Source: Candidatus Moranbacteria bacterium UBA2282
Lineage (GTDB): Bacteria > Patescibacteriota > Minisyncoccia > Moranbacterales > UBA2206
NCBI GenBank assembly: GCA_002345745.1
Contig: DDWQ01000014.1
Span: forward strand, 26,834-90,833
Reading direction: 5' to 3'
DNA length: 64,000 bases
The notes beneath the pieces were generated by a model that ran no database searches, was not told the DNA's origin, and saw nothing but the letters and a program-made list of their open reading frames with translations. Below, one piece after another: positions 16,139 through 23,763 of this stretch. Position numbers and translations under genes: made by a program. Each line of letters opens with the position of its first letter. Positions within the stretch are counted from its first letter, which is position 1.

Positions 16139-17003
16139 GAAAAGTCTTTTAGAATATTATCAAAATATTCCCTTACATATAGATCCAGTGGCGTTCACAA
16201 TTAGTTCTTTTCCTGTTGGTTGGTATGCTGTAATGTATATGCTTGCATTTTTGATTGCATACTTACTATTAATGTATCGCACAAAAAAGAAGGAAGGCAT
16301 ATATGATAAAGATTTGATTATTGATTTTATGATTTTGGCTCTGGTAGCTGCACTCCTTGGTGGACGCTTGGGGTATGTTCTTTTGTATAATCCTGTATAT
16401 TATTTCCATAATTTGTGGAGCATAATTTCGCCGTATGATTTCGTGACCGGTGAGTTTATCGGAATCTATGGGATGAGCTATCATGGTGGATTACTGGCTA
16501 TTATTGTGGCTGGATTTATTTTTCTGAGAAAGAAACTCATTAATAACAAGCCCATAAATTTCTGGCGATTTGCTGATTTTGTTGTGCCAGTAATTCCCGC
16601 GGGTTATTTTTTTGGACGAATTGGTAATTTTCTTAATCTTGAATTGTATGGCAGAATAACTAATAGCTGGATAGGTATGTATTTTCCAATTTTCACTGGT
16701 GCCGGACAATTTTTACGTTTCCCATCACAATTGCTTGAAGCATTGCTTGAGGGAGCCGTGCTTTTTATAATTCTTTGGAGTATCAGGAATAGAAGTAAGT
16801 TTAGTGGTCAACTCCTAGCAGTATATCTAGTTGGTTATGGTTTTTTCAGAATGATGGCAGAATTTTTTAGAGAGCCAGATGAACAGATTGGCTTGTTACT
16901 GCAATATTTCACCTTGGGACAAATTTTTAGTTTACTAATGATTTGCGTTGGAATAAGTGTCTATTTTTGGCGGAAAAATAAAATAATAGATTATCTTTCG
17001 TAG
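16137..17003 (+). CDS. lgt: Prolipoprotein diacylglyceryl transferase
   Basis: A 288-residue polytopic membrane enzyme that transfers a diacylglyceryl group from phosphatidylglycerol to the lipobox cysteine of prolipoproteins. The Lgt signature is clear: GRIGNFLNLELYGR near residues 161-174, preceded by the conserved GGRLGYVLLY and YHGGL blocks (near 76-85 and 117-121). About seven helices are predicted, and length is typical (260-300). Its presence implies that lipoproteins are made. The ATG at 16137 lies at the right end of the hairpin element, so any leader is formed by that repeat. Confidence 0.95.
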   Translation: MKSLLEYYQNIPLHIDPVAFTISSFPVGWYAVMYMLAFLIAYLLLMYRTKKKEGIYDKDLIIDFMILALVAALLGGRLGYVLLYNPVYYFHNLWSIISPYDFVTGEFIGIYGMSYHGGLLAIIVAGFIFLRKKLINNKPINFWRFADFVVPVIPAGYFFGRIGNFLNLELYGRITNSWIGMYFPIFTGAGQFLRFPSQLLEALLEGAVLFIILWSIRNRSKFSGQLLAVYLVGYGFFRMMAEFFREPDEQIGLLLQYFTLGQIFSLLMICVGISVYFWRKNKIIDYLS

Positions 17004-17024
17004 ATAGCTACAGTAGTAAAAATA

Positions 17025-17033
17025 TGATATACT
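17025..17033 (+). promoter_or_regulatory. Extended -10 promoter of the first lysozyme-like gene
   Basis: TG, one base and TATACT (17028-17033) lie 38 nt before the ATG at 17066. No -35 box is obvious. Confidence 0.6.
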
Positions 17034-17065
17034 AACAGGCGTAGATATAAGTTTTAGCGTATTTT

Positions 17066-18142
17066 TTGATGGATGCAATAAAAAAAAATAAGTTAGATGG
17101 ATTGTGCAAAAAGGACAAGAAAATATTTTTTTTTGATCTTCCATTGGCTCGTTTTGTAGGTAAATATAAAAATTCTTCAGTTTTTCTTTCTAAAAAAGGT
17201 AAGATTGATTTTTTTTATACTGAAGATTCAAAATTATATGTGACGCCGACCGAATATCGCCGGTTAGAAAAAGGTGAAAAAATTGTGCGTGTCTCAAATA
17301 GAATGGACAGCGCTCTTTCTAGAGATTTTGGAAAGACTAAAATATATTCAATTGGTCAGCGAGACATTGTTTATTACAATATTAAAAAGAGATATTCTAA
17401 TCTTGGAAACTACTTTAATGATTTAGTTCATGGTGCAGTGCAGGGTGTTTCTATGGCTAGGATGTGGAATTTGTCGATTGTTGGGGCAGTTATTTTTGGA
17501 ATGTTAACGATGACGATGATTTATAAATATTTAGGACAAAATGTTTCAGCGGCACTCAATGATGCTGTCTATGCTGAACAATTACAACAAATTGAGTCAA
17601 TTATAATTCCGAGTGGAAGCAATGTTGTTGACGCTAAAGAGGCACAATCTGAAACAACTGACAGTATTGATACTTCTTTTGTAACTAAAATATTAGCACA
17701 GGCAGAGGAAAAAGAGGATAGTGAATTCGAACAGGAATTACGTGAAATGGTAAAAGGTTATCCAATTGAATTGATGATTCCTGAAATAGCCAAGCAAGAT
17801 AGAATTGTCGCAGCCTTCATTGTCGCTATCGCTAAAAAAGAAAGTGCGTGGGGGAACCGTATTCCAGTGTTAGATGGTCAAGATTGTTTTAATTATTGGG
17901 GTTATCGTGGTATTCGCGACCGAATGGGCACAGGTGGACATACTTGTTTTGATAGTCCAGCAGATGCTGTAGCTACGGTGGGGAAACGCATTGCAACTTT
18001 AGTAGACGAATATGGTCGAAACACGCCTGCGGAGATGGTTGTTTGGAAATGCGGTTCTGATTGTGAAGTTACGGGTGGGCAAGCAGCTGCTAATAAATGG
18101 ATTTCTGATGTGGCGTTGTATTTTGATCAATTGAATAAGTAA
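17066..18142 (+). CDS. Membrane-anchored lysozyme-like (glucosaminidase-type) protein, paralogue 1
   Basis: A 358-residue protein. Residues 1-130 are basic and probably cytoplasmic. One transmembrane helix (SIVGAVIFGMLTMTMIY, about 137-153) follows, then an acidic linker and a C-terminal domain (about 235-355). That domain contains FIVAIAKKESAWG, a pattern like the catalytic Glu region of lysozyme/glucosaminidase folds, plus FNYWGYRG, several cysteines (CFNYW, TCFDSP, WKCGSDC) and GGQAAANKWISDV. Its last 125 residues closely match the protein encoded at 19240. A role in peptidoglycan trimming or attachment at the outer surface is inferred. The gene ends in a strong terminator. Confidence 0.75.
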   Translation: MMDAIKKNKLDGLCKKDKKIFFFDLPLARFVGKYKNSSVFLSKKGKIDFFYTEDSKLYVTPTEYRRLEKGEKIVRVSNRMDSALSRDFGKTKIYSIGQRDIVYYNIKKRYSNLGNYFNDLVHGAVQGVSMARMWNLSIVGAVIFGMLTMTMIYKYLGQNVSAALNDAVYAEQLQQIESIIIPSGSNVVDAKEAQSETTDSIDTSFVTKILAQAEEKEDSEFEQELREMVKGYPIELMIPEIAKQDRIVAAFIVAIAKKESAWGNRIPVLDGQDCFNYWGYRGIRDRMGTGGHTCFDSPADAVATVGKRIATLVDEYGRNTPAEMVVWKCGSDCEVTGGQAAANKWISDVALYFDQLNK

Positions 18143-18193
18143 AAAACAGATTTAGAATAAACAATCCAAAAAGCTTAGCTTTAAGCTCATTTC

Positions 18194-18225
18194 CCAACAG
18201 CAATATTCATGCTGTTGGTTTTTTT
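18194..18225 (+). terminator. Strong intrinsic terminator
   Basis: CCAACAGCA (18194-18202) pairs perfectly with TGCTGTTGG (18210-18218), followed by seven T. It ends the first lysozyme-like gene. Confidence 0.88.
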
Positions 18226-18656
18226 AAAATAATTTTTTCTGGATTTTATGTATATTTAGTGATAGAATAGAAACCTCTATGGAGGCCTCTAGGTGAGGGG
18301 AGAGGTTGCCAAGCGAAAATTTTAAGCTGGAATATTCCAAAAATTGACAATTTGATTTTTATTTGAATCTATGATAATTTGGATTTAGCTAAAAGTTAAA
18401 TTAAGTTAATAAATAAAAAAACACCTATTATCGCAATTGCGTTAGTTGTTTCGCTTGCTATCCGAGTTGGTTTTTAGATTTCGAAGCAATGATGAATTCA
18501 ATAAAGTTCATAGATTAGTTTAAATAGAGTACAGTTTTTTAACAATTCAACATAGAGGAGGTAAATTGAGTCAAAAATAATTACAATGAAAAATTATTAA
18601 TTTTTCAACATAATATTTCCATTATTCTAAAAAACAGTGAATGAAAGGAGCAAAGA
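18226..18656 (+). other. Intergenic region with a possible structured RNA and ORF remnants
   Basis: This stretch has no convincing gene. A TAGAAT-like -10 near 18264 precedes a purine/pyrimidine-rich block (18272-18307) in which AACCTCT pairs with AGAGGTT around GAGGCCTC, so a small structured RNA is possible. Near 18415-18477 an open stretch without a start codon would encode a hydrophobic peptide (KKTPIIAIALVVSLAIRV) before a TAG, which may be a gene remnant. An AGGAGG-type ribosome binding site near 18555 is followed only by a few codons. Confidence 0.35.
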
Positions 18657-18800
18657 ATGAAAAAGAAAATTGGATTGATATTTGTTATTTTTTTGGTTTT
18701 AATAATGGTAACTCTTGTGATTGTTGAAGAAGTAATTGTTGTGCCTGAAACTCCGAATGGAATTCCTGCACCAACAAATTTTGAGATTATTGTCTTATAA
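18657..18800 (+). CDS. Small hydrophobic protein (47 aa) with Shine-Dalgarno
   Basis: The ATG at 18657 is preceded by AGGAG at a spacing of about 7 nt, one of the few clear Shine-Dalgarno sites in the window. The 47-residue product starts with KKK, has one hydrophobic helix (LIFVIFLVLIMVTLVIV) and ends with a short Pro-rich extracytoplasmic tail (VVPETPNGIPAPTNFE). It could be a single-pass membrane peptide or a signal-anchored surface peptide. A terminator at 18848-18881 closes the unit. It has no recognised family, and expression is not proven. Confidence 0.5.
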   Translation: MKKKIGLIFVIFLVLIMVTLVIVEEVIVVPETPNGIPAPTNFEIIVL

Positions 18801-18847
18801 TCTATTTGGAAAAAATATGAATAGATTTTTTAACCCTGAAAACCCTA

Positions 18848-18881
18848 TGGCATCGTGTTGTATTGCGATGTCATTTTTTTT
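18848..18881 (+). terminator. Intrinsic terminator after the small ORF
   Basis: TGGCATCG (18848-18855) pairs with CGATGTCA (18866-18873) with one wobble, followed by eight T. It supports the small ORF at 18657 being a transcribed unit. Confidence 0.75.
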
Positions 18882-18994
18882 CAAATGTCTTCAAAACACT
18901 TAGTTAAAAATAAAAACTATTCATCAAAGATTTTGGTCATGGAAAGTTGGAAATCATTTATTGGCGACGGGTATAAAAAATAAATTAAATCGCA

Positions 18995-19020
18995 CATAAT
19001 CTCACGACCGTGAGATTATG
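18995..19020. repeat. CATAATC hairpin repeat
   Basis: CATAATCTCAC (18995-19005) pairs perfectly with GTGAGATTATG (19010-19020) around a GACC loop. A copy with 21 of 26 bases identical lies inside the elp3 coding sequence at 45872-45897, and one changed pair there is compensated (C-G to T-A). Confidence 0.7.
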
Positions 19021-19022
19021 TT

Positions 19023-19055
19023 AAAAATCCGGAAATAGCCGGATTTTTATTTTTT
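19023..19055 (+). terminator. Intrinsic terminator or hairpin
   Basis: AAAAATCCGG (19023-19032) pairs with CCGGATTTTT (19039-19048), and T-rich sequence continues to 19055. No gene lies directly upstream except the hairpin repeat, so it may end a short non-coding transcript or readthrough from the 18657 unit. Confidence 0.6.
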
Positions 19056-19117
19056 ACCGATAAGACGGCAGCTAAGCCAAAAAACGACACTTTGCTTTAT
19101 TTAAGCCATTTCATCGA

Positions 19118-19146
19118 TTGACAGGGTTACAGCACTTTGCTATGAT
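19118..19146 (+). promoter_or_regulatory. Promoter of the second lysozyme-like gene
   Basis: TTGACA (19118-19123), a 17-bp spacer and TATGAT (19141-19146) preceded by TGc. The leader is about 87 nt and contains the GC-rich palindrome at 19188-19207. Confidence 0.8.
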
Positions 19147-19187
19147 AGATAGCGTCGTTCAAAAATCGAACACCAAAAACCAAAGGG

Positions 19188-19207
19188 CCTGCCTGCCGGT
19201 AGGCAGG
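19188..19207. repeat. GC-rich CCTGCCT palindrome
   Basis: CCTGCCT (19188-19194) pairs with AGGCAGG (19201-19207). It is nearly identical to the perfect 20-bp palindrome at 42768-42787. The GC content stands out from the AT-rich surroundings. It sits in the leader of the gene at 19240. Confidence 0.75.
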
Positions 19208-19239
19208 GATTGTAATTCTAAATTGGCGACATAACTATT

Positions 19240-19950
19240 ATGGTTGATCCACTGCCCAGTCTCAAAAAATTGAGAGACATCTATGAGGGGATAGATACGG
19301 TTAAAAAGAATCATATTAAATTATCATTTACTATTCTCACGCTAAGTATAGGGTTATTTTTTTACTTTGCATCTGATAATCAAGCTTTGGCTCACAGAAA
19401 AGATGAACCTTTACATATTACACCAGAAGCCATTGACCCATTGCATAGGATTGGAAAGGGTATCAAAATTTTTGATTGCACAGTTAGTAGTTCTTGTTTA
19501 AAAACAGAAACGCTTGTACAAGCAGAAGTTGTTACGGCTGATAATTCAATAATTGCCGAAACAGTAGCTGGCTCTCCAATGGCAGAAATGGTGCCAGCAT
19601 TGGAACAGAGGAGCAAAGAGGTTTCTTCCTATCTTGTGGCCATTGCTAAAAAAGAAAGTGATTGGGGAGTTCATTCGCCAAAAAAAGCAGGTCGTGATTG
19701 TTATAATTATTGGGGTTATCGCGGAAAAGAAAATACAACAGATTCTGGATATAGTTGTTTTGATTCTCCAAACCATGCAATTGAAGTGGTTGGTGATAGG
19801 ATTGAGAAACTTTTAGACCAAAATATCAATACACCGGCAAAAATGGTAGTTTGGAAATGTGGATCAAATTGCGAGGCGACTGGTGGGCAGGCAGCGGCTA
19901 ATAAATGGATTTCTGACGTGAAGTTATATCATGATAGGCTAAGTTCATAG
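19240..19950 (+). CDS. Membrane-anchored lysozyme-like protein, paralogue 2
   Basis: A 236-residue protein. A short cytoplasmic N-terminus (about 1-28) is followed by one transmembrane helix (LSFTILTLSIGLFFYFA, about 30-46). An extracytoplasmic linker leads to the same C-terminal domain as the protein at 17066: LVAIAKKESDWG, YNYWGYRG, CFDSPNHA, WKCGSNC and GGQAAANKWISDV. The N-terminal parts of the two paralogues differ, so the pair arose by duplication of the surface domain or by divergence of the anchor. Conserved cysteines suggest disulfides outside the cell. Predicted activity is peptidoglycan or glycan binding or cleavage; a non-catalytic role cannot be excluded. Confidence 0.75.
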   Translation: MVDPLPSLKKLRDIYEGIDTVKKNHIKLSFTILTLSIGLFFYFASDNQALAHRKDEPLHITPEAIDPLHRIGKGIKIFDCTVSSSCLKTETLVQAEVVTADNSIIAETVAGSPMAEMVPALEQRSKEVSSYLVAIAKKESDWGVHSPKKAGRDCYNYWGYRGKENTTDSGYSCFDSPNHAIEVVGDRIEKLLDQNINTPAKMVVWKCGSNCEATGGQAAANKWISDVKLYHDRLSS

Positions 19951-19986
19951 AATATTTTTTAAAAAATTAAAATAAACAAAAAATTT

Positions 19987-20310
19987 ATGGCACTTAAAAA
20001 TATAAATGGCAAAGAATTAAAGAAAATGTTGGATGAAAATCCAGCTGATTTAGAAATTATTGATGTGCGAGAGCAATATGAATATGACGAGATTAGGATT
20101 AAAAATTCTAAATTAATTCCACTTTCGGAGATTGGAGCGAGAATTTCGGAAATAGATTGGGGCAAGAAAGTTATTTTGGTCTGTCGCAGTGGTGCACGAA
20201 GTGGCTATGTGGCTCAGGCTTTAGCGGCTAGTGGAAAAAATATCATCAATCTAGCGGGTGGCATCTATACATTGGATTTGGAGCAATGTGATTGTTTGGA
20301 AAAAAACTAG
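19987..20310 (+). CDS. Rhodanese-like domain protein
   Basis: A 107-residue single-domain rhodanese. The strand-loop IIDVREQYEYDE (about residues 22-33) and the active-site loop LVCRSGARS (about 69-77) with its nucleophilic Cys are intact, so persulfide (sulfur) transfer activity is likely. The C-terminal CDC pair (DLEQCDCLE) is unusual and might bind metal or take part in thiol exchange. It is separate from its neighbours and followed by a hairpin terminator. The sulfur acceptor is not known; a thiouridine pathway gene lies elsewhere in the window at 47689. Confidence 0.9.
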   Translation: MALKNINGKELKKMLDENPADLEIIDVREQYEYDEIRIKNSKLIPLSEIGARISEIDWGKKVILVCRSGARSGYVAQALAASGKNIINLAGGIYTLDLEQCDCLEKN

Positions 20311-20361
20311 GATTATTGTAACGGGGCAGATTAAACATTAGTAGCGGGTAAAAACTTATTT

Positions 20362-20388
20362 ACAGACTGTTTGAAAAAACAGTCTGTT
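20362..20388. terminator. Bidirectional terminator between convergent genes
   Basis: ACAGACTGTT (20362-20371) pairs perfectly with AACAGTCTGT (20379-20388), with T-rich sequence on the 3' side of both strands. It serves the rhodanese gene (+) and the convergent membrane protein gene (-). Confidence 0.75.
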
Positions 20389-20391
20389 TAT

Positions 20392-20862
20392 TTAAAAGAT
20401 AATAAATAAAATAATTGCAATAAGTGATAGAAGAATGTCGTTAACACTATTTCGAAGGGTCCATTGTCTTTGCTTGGCTCCACGTGGATATTTGTGACAC
20501 CATTTATGGAATCGGTAAATTGGCGCTAGAAAGCTAAATTTAAATTTCCAATACAAGACAGTTAGAAGATCAGGCAACATTGAAAAAAAACTTCCGAGGA
20601 GGACATTTTTAGTTTGACTTAAATTGAAATTCCCAAAATAAATAAGAAAAAATAATATAATTATGGTTGTAGTGGCATCCAAGGCAACTTTCCACCAGGT
20701 ATTACTGAAAGCCGTTTTACTATCAAAGGTCTCCACATATTCGCCATGACGAAGATGATCCATTGCAAAGTGGAGTGCGATAGATAGTGGAATAAGTAGC
20801 CAAATATTTTCAATATTTTTTCCAAGTGCTGCACCAACGAGAGCGTGTGTTGTTAAAATCAT
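20392..20862 (-). CDS. Conserved hypothetical multi-pass membrane protein
   Basis: A 156-residue protein with about four hydrophobic segments. It starts with ILTTHALVGAALGKN, and HFAMDHLRHGEYVETF follows near residues 31-46. Further His-rich motifs (PDLLTVLYW, then RFHKWCHKYPRG) give a pattern of conserved His/Asp residues near the membrane face that recalls membrane-bound metal-dependent hydrolases. The match is by pattern only, and the function is unknown. It is divergent from rsmI, 40 bp apart, so the start region shares a short promoter area. Confidence 0.65.
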   Translation of the reverse strand: MILTTHALVGAALGKNIENIWLLIPLSIALHFAMDHLRHGEYVETFDSKTAFSNTWWKVALDATTTIIILFFLIYFGNFNLSQTKNVLLGSFFSMLPDLLTVLYWKFKFSFLAPIYRFHKWCHKYPRGAKQRQWTLRNSVNDILLSLIAIILFIIF

Positions 20863-20902
20863 AGGAGTTGAAAAATAATTATAATTAAGCTAAACTTAGT
20901 TT

Positions 20903-21604
20903 ATGGATATAAGTATATTATACATCGTAGCAACGCCAATCGGAAATCTGGAAGATATCACTTTTCGGGCTGTTCGTGCACTAGGCGAAGTTGATTTGAT
21001 TGTTTGTGAAGATACACGTGTAACTAAGCGACTTTTGGATCATTATGGTATTGAAACACAATCAACTTCTTTCTATCATCTGCCGCGGCGGATGAAAAAG
21101 GGCGGTGCAGTCAAACCAGTACCAAAGTTGGCATTTCTAATTGAAGAACTAAAAAGTGGTAAAAATTTGGCTTTGGTGACAGATGCTGGAACTCCGGGAA
21201 TTTCTGATCCTGGTAATCAATTAGTGGCGGCAGCTATAGCAGAGCAGATTCCAGTTATTCCAGTCCCAGGAGTGTCAGCGGTCACGACTTTAGCCAGTGT
21301 TTCGGGAATTGATTTGAGCGAGTTTGTTTTTCTGGGATTTCCACCACACAAAAAAGGTCGCGAAACTTTTTTCAAAAGAGTTGTCGAATTTTCTTTGCCA
21401 GTGATGTTTTATGAATCTCCACACAGAGTTTTGAAAAATTTGGAACTTCTGCAAAAAATGGAAACTCCCAAGCAAGTTATTCTCGGTCGAGAACTTACCA
21501 AAATGTTTGAAGAAATTGTCCGCGGTACAGTTTCAGAGGTGCTAGAATATTTTCAAGAAAATCCCGGCAAAGTGAAAGGAGAATTTGTAATAATTATATA
21601 TTAA
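20903..21604 (+). CDS. rsmI: 16S rRNA (cytidine1402-2'-O)-methyltransferase RsmI
   Basis: A 233-residue tetrapyrrole-methylase-fold enzyme that methylates the 2'-OH of C1402 in the decoding site. Family motifs are clear: VATPIGNLEDIT near residues 8-19, CEDTRVTKRLL near 36-46, LVTDAGTPGISDPG near 91-104, and the PGVSA block. Length is slightly short (E. coli 286) because the C-terminal extension is missing, which is common in reduced genomes. A TATAAT at 20880-20885 lies upstream. It ends 1 nt before metG, so the two are co-transcribed. Confidence 0.94.
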   Translation: MDISILYIVATPIGNLEDITFRAVRALGEVDLIVCEDTRVTKRLLDHYGIETQSTSFYHLPRRMKKGGAVKPVPKLAFLIEELKSGKNLALVTDAGTPGISDPGNQLVAAAIAEQIPVIPVPGVSAVTTLASVSGIDLSEFVFLGFPPHKKGRETFFKRVVEFSLPVMFYESPHRVLKNLELLQKMETPKQVILGRELTKMFEEIVRGTVSEVLEYFQENPGKVKGEFVIIIY

Positions 21605-21605
21605 T

Positions 21606-23027
21606 ATGTCAGAAAAATTTTATATTACAACTACTTTGCCTTATATAAATGCCAATCCGCATATTGGTTTTGCATTAGAAATTGTGCAGGCTGATGTTGT
21701 AGCGAGATTTCACAGACAATTGGAAGATGAGGTGTTTTTTAATACTGGTGCAGATGAGCATGGAGCTAAGATTCAACAAAAAGCTTTGGAGCTTGGCATG
21801 GATGTGCAAGAATATTGTGATAGAAACGTTTTTTTATTTATAGCTTTGGAAGAAATGCTTAATTTGAGTTTTAAAAGTTTCACTCGGACAACATATCCTA
21901 ACCATATTGCCGCAACACAAGAATTTTGGAAGCGTTGTGAGGCTAACGGAGATATCTATAAGAAAAATTATAAAATTAAATATTGTGTTGGTTGTGAATT
22001 AGAAAAAACTGAATCTGATTTGGTAGAAGGAAAATGTCCGTTGCATCCCAATATGGAATTGGAAATAATTGAGGAAGAAAACTATTTTTTCAGATTTTCA
22101 AAATATCAAGAAAAGCTGTTGGAATTTTATAAAAATAATCCCAACTTTGTTGTTCCAGAAAAGAAATTTAAGGAGATTCGAAATTTTGTCGAAATGGGGT
22201 TGCAAGATTTTAGCATCTCTAGACTAAAGAGTAAGATGTCGTGGGGTGTGGAAGTGCCTGGAGACACAGAGCATGTTATGTACGTTTGGTTTGATGCATT
22301 GGTAAATTATATTTCAGCTATCGGTTGGCCAGATAATATGGATAAATTTAATCAGTGGTGGCCAGTGGTTCAATTAGCAGGAAAAGATAATTTGCGCCAA
22401 CAATCTGCTATGTGGCAAGCGATGTTATTTTCGGCTGGTATTCCAAATTCCAAGCAAATTTTTATCAATGGCTTTGTGAATGTGGGTGGGCAAAAAATGA
22501 GTAAGAGCCTGGGTAATGTTGTAAGTCCAGAAGATATGGTTAAAAAATTTGGCAAAAATGCTACACGCTATCTGCTTTTGACACTAGGAGATAATTTTGG
22601 CGAAGATATGGATTTTACTTGGGAACGTACTATTGAAAAATATAACGCTGATTTGGCTAATGGATTGGGAAATTTTACTTCACGAATTATAAAACTTGCT
22701 GAAAATATGAATACGTCGCTTGTAATTGAGCTTGCAAAATCAGAAGATGAAATATTAAAAAAATTAGTTGATAAAATGGAATTGAGCCAAGCATTACAAT
22801 ATATTTGGAAAATTGTCAGAGAAGATGATAAATATATTTCTGATACTAAGCCATGGGAATTGAAAAAAACTAATCTTGAAAAATTTGAAGAGGTTATGAA
22901 CAAATTGGCAGGAGATTTAAGTTTGATTGCAGACTTGTTGATTCCATTTATGCCTGACACCGCCGAAAAAATTAAAGAAGCCTTGAAAACAAAACAAATA
23001 GGCATTCTTTTCCCACGAATTAAATAA
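21606..23027 (+). CDS. metG: Methionyl-tRNA synthetase
   Basis: A 473-residue class I aminoacyl-tRNA synthetase charging tRNA-Met. The HIGH-type motif is NPHIGFA near residues 17-23 and the KMSKS motif is QKMSKSLGN near 297-305. The single zinc knuckle in the connective peptide is CVGCE...KCPLHP (about 127-148). The anticodon-binding helical domain follows. The C-terminal EMAP/Trbp111-like dimerisation domain of longer MetRS forms is absent. It starts 1 nt after the rsmI stop. Confidence 0.96.
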   Translation: MSEKFYITTTLPYINANPHIGFALEIVQADVVARFHRQLEDEVFFNTGADEHGAKIQQKALELGMDVQEYCDRNVFLFIALEEMLNLSFKSFTRTTYPNHIAATQEFWKRCEANGDIYKKNYKIKYCVGCELEKTESDLVEGKCPLHPNMELEIIEEENYFFRFSKYQEKLLEFYKNNPNFVVPEKKFKEIRNFVEMGLQDFSISRLKSKMSWGVEVPGDTEHVMYVWFDALVNYISAIGWPDNMDKFNQWWPVVQLAGKDNLRQQSAMWQAMLFSAGIPNSKQIFINGFVNVGGQKMSKSLGNVVSPEDMVKKFGKNATRYLLLTLGDNFGEDMDFTWERTIEKYNADLANGLGNFTSRIIKLAENMNTSLVIELAKSEDEILKKLVDKMELSQALQYIWKIVREDDKYISDTKPWELKKTNLEKFEEVMNKLAGDLSLIADLLIPFMPDTAEKIKEALKTKQIGILFPRIK

Positions 23028-23057
23028 TTTTTTTATCTAGTGTGATAATAAAAACAA

Positions 23058-23753
23058 ATGAATAAAAAAATATTAGCCTCAAGTGGAATAATAATTTTGA
23101 TTTTCATAATAAGTATGAGATTGGGATATGTCACGCCTATCGCAATGGCTGAACTTGATCCCAACTATGGTACGACCACTTTTTTTTCTGAAAAAAATGA
23201 GATCCCATCAGCTAATCCGCCAATTTATGATGTCGGAGTTAGTGCCACTAACAATAGCTCAAGTAGTAAATCTGACAATAATAACAGCACAGATGAAGAA
23301 TCAATTAACAGTGGCGGATTATTTAGTCGAGCTATTAGTAGCATTGGTGTTTTTTTTGGAGGTTCAAGTGAGCAAATTAACACAACTGAAGATTCTTTGT
23401 TTAGTTGGCAACAAAATTCAGATACATTTGGCGATTCATCTGACTCATCTGGCGGTGGCGAGTTTGTTATGGGGGCTCGGGGAGAGAGTTTGGAAAATAT
23501 TGATGATGAAGAGGCAGCTAAATATAATGACAGGATTGCTAATGGTTTTAATTTTAGAGAAAATAGTTCTAATTCAACACCTAAAAAAAGTAAATTGCTT
23601 TTTACGAACATAGTAGTACCTGTTAATATGACTACTCAATATATCTTGATTGGATTTGTTTTTTTTATTGCAATTGGTTTAGCGGTTGGATATTATCTCT
23701 GGAAAAAAGAAAAATCCAAAGCTGTAATTAACAGCAACGAAGATTATCAGTAA
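23058..23753 (+). CDS. Secreted/membrane Ser- and Asn-rich protein
   Basis: A 231-residue hypothetical protein. It has an N-terminal signal-anchor (ASSGIIILIFIISMRLGY), a long low-complexity middle region rich in Ser, Asn, Asp and Gly (for example SSSSKSDNNNSTDEES), and a C-terminal transmembrane helix (YILIGFVFFIAIGLAVGYYL) followed by a basic tail. The middle part is probably outside the cell and both ends in the membrane, or the signal is cleaved. The low-complexity DNA also leaves other frames open. There are no conserved domains. It lies between metG and tatD with short gaps. Confidence 0.65.
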   Translation: MNKKILASSGIIILIFIISMRLGYVTPIAMAELDPNYGTTTFFSEKNEIPSANPPIYDVGVSATNNSSSSKSDNNNSTDEESINSGGLFSRAISSIGVFFGGSSEQINTTEDSLFSWQQNSDTFGDSSDSSGGGEFVMGARGESLENIDDEEAAKYNDRIANGFNFRENSSNSTPKKSKLLFTNIVVPVNMTTQYILIGFVFFIAIGLAVGYYLWKKEKSKAVINSNEDYQ

Positions 23754-23763
23754 TAAAACTAAT

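Noticed and set aside
18143..19239. tRNA, rRNA or tmRNA gene in the largest intergenic gap
   Set aside because: No cloverleaf-like arms, conserved TTCGA arm or CCA end and no rRNA-like sequence were found by eye; only hairpins and a small ORF are visible.
22568..23005. 145-codon open frame on the minus strand across metG
   Set aside because: It lies wholly inside a clear MetRS gene and has no start signals or domain; it is a shadow frame.
23128..23613. Long overlapping open frame in the low-complexity secreted protein gene
   Set aside because: The repeated Ser/Asn codons keep other frames open; the frame from 23058 has a signal anchor and a C-terminal membrane helix and fits the spacing.
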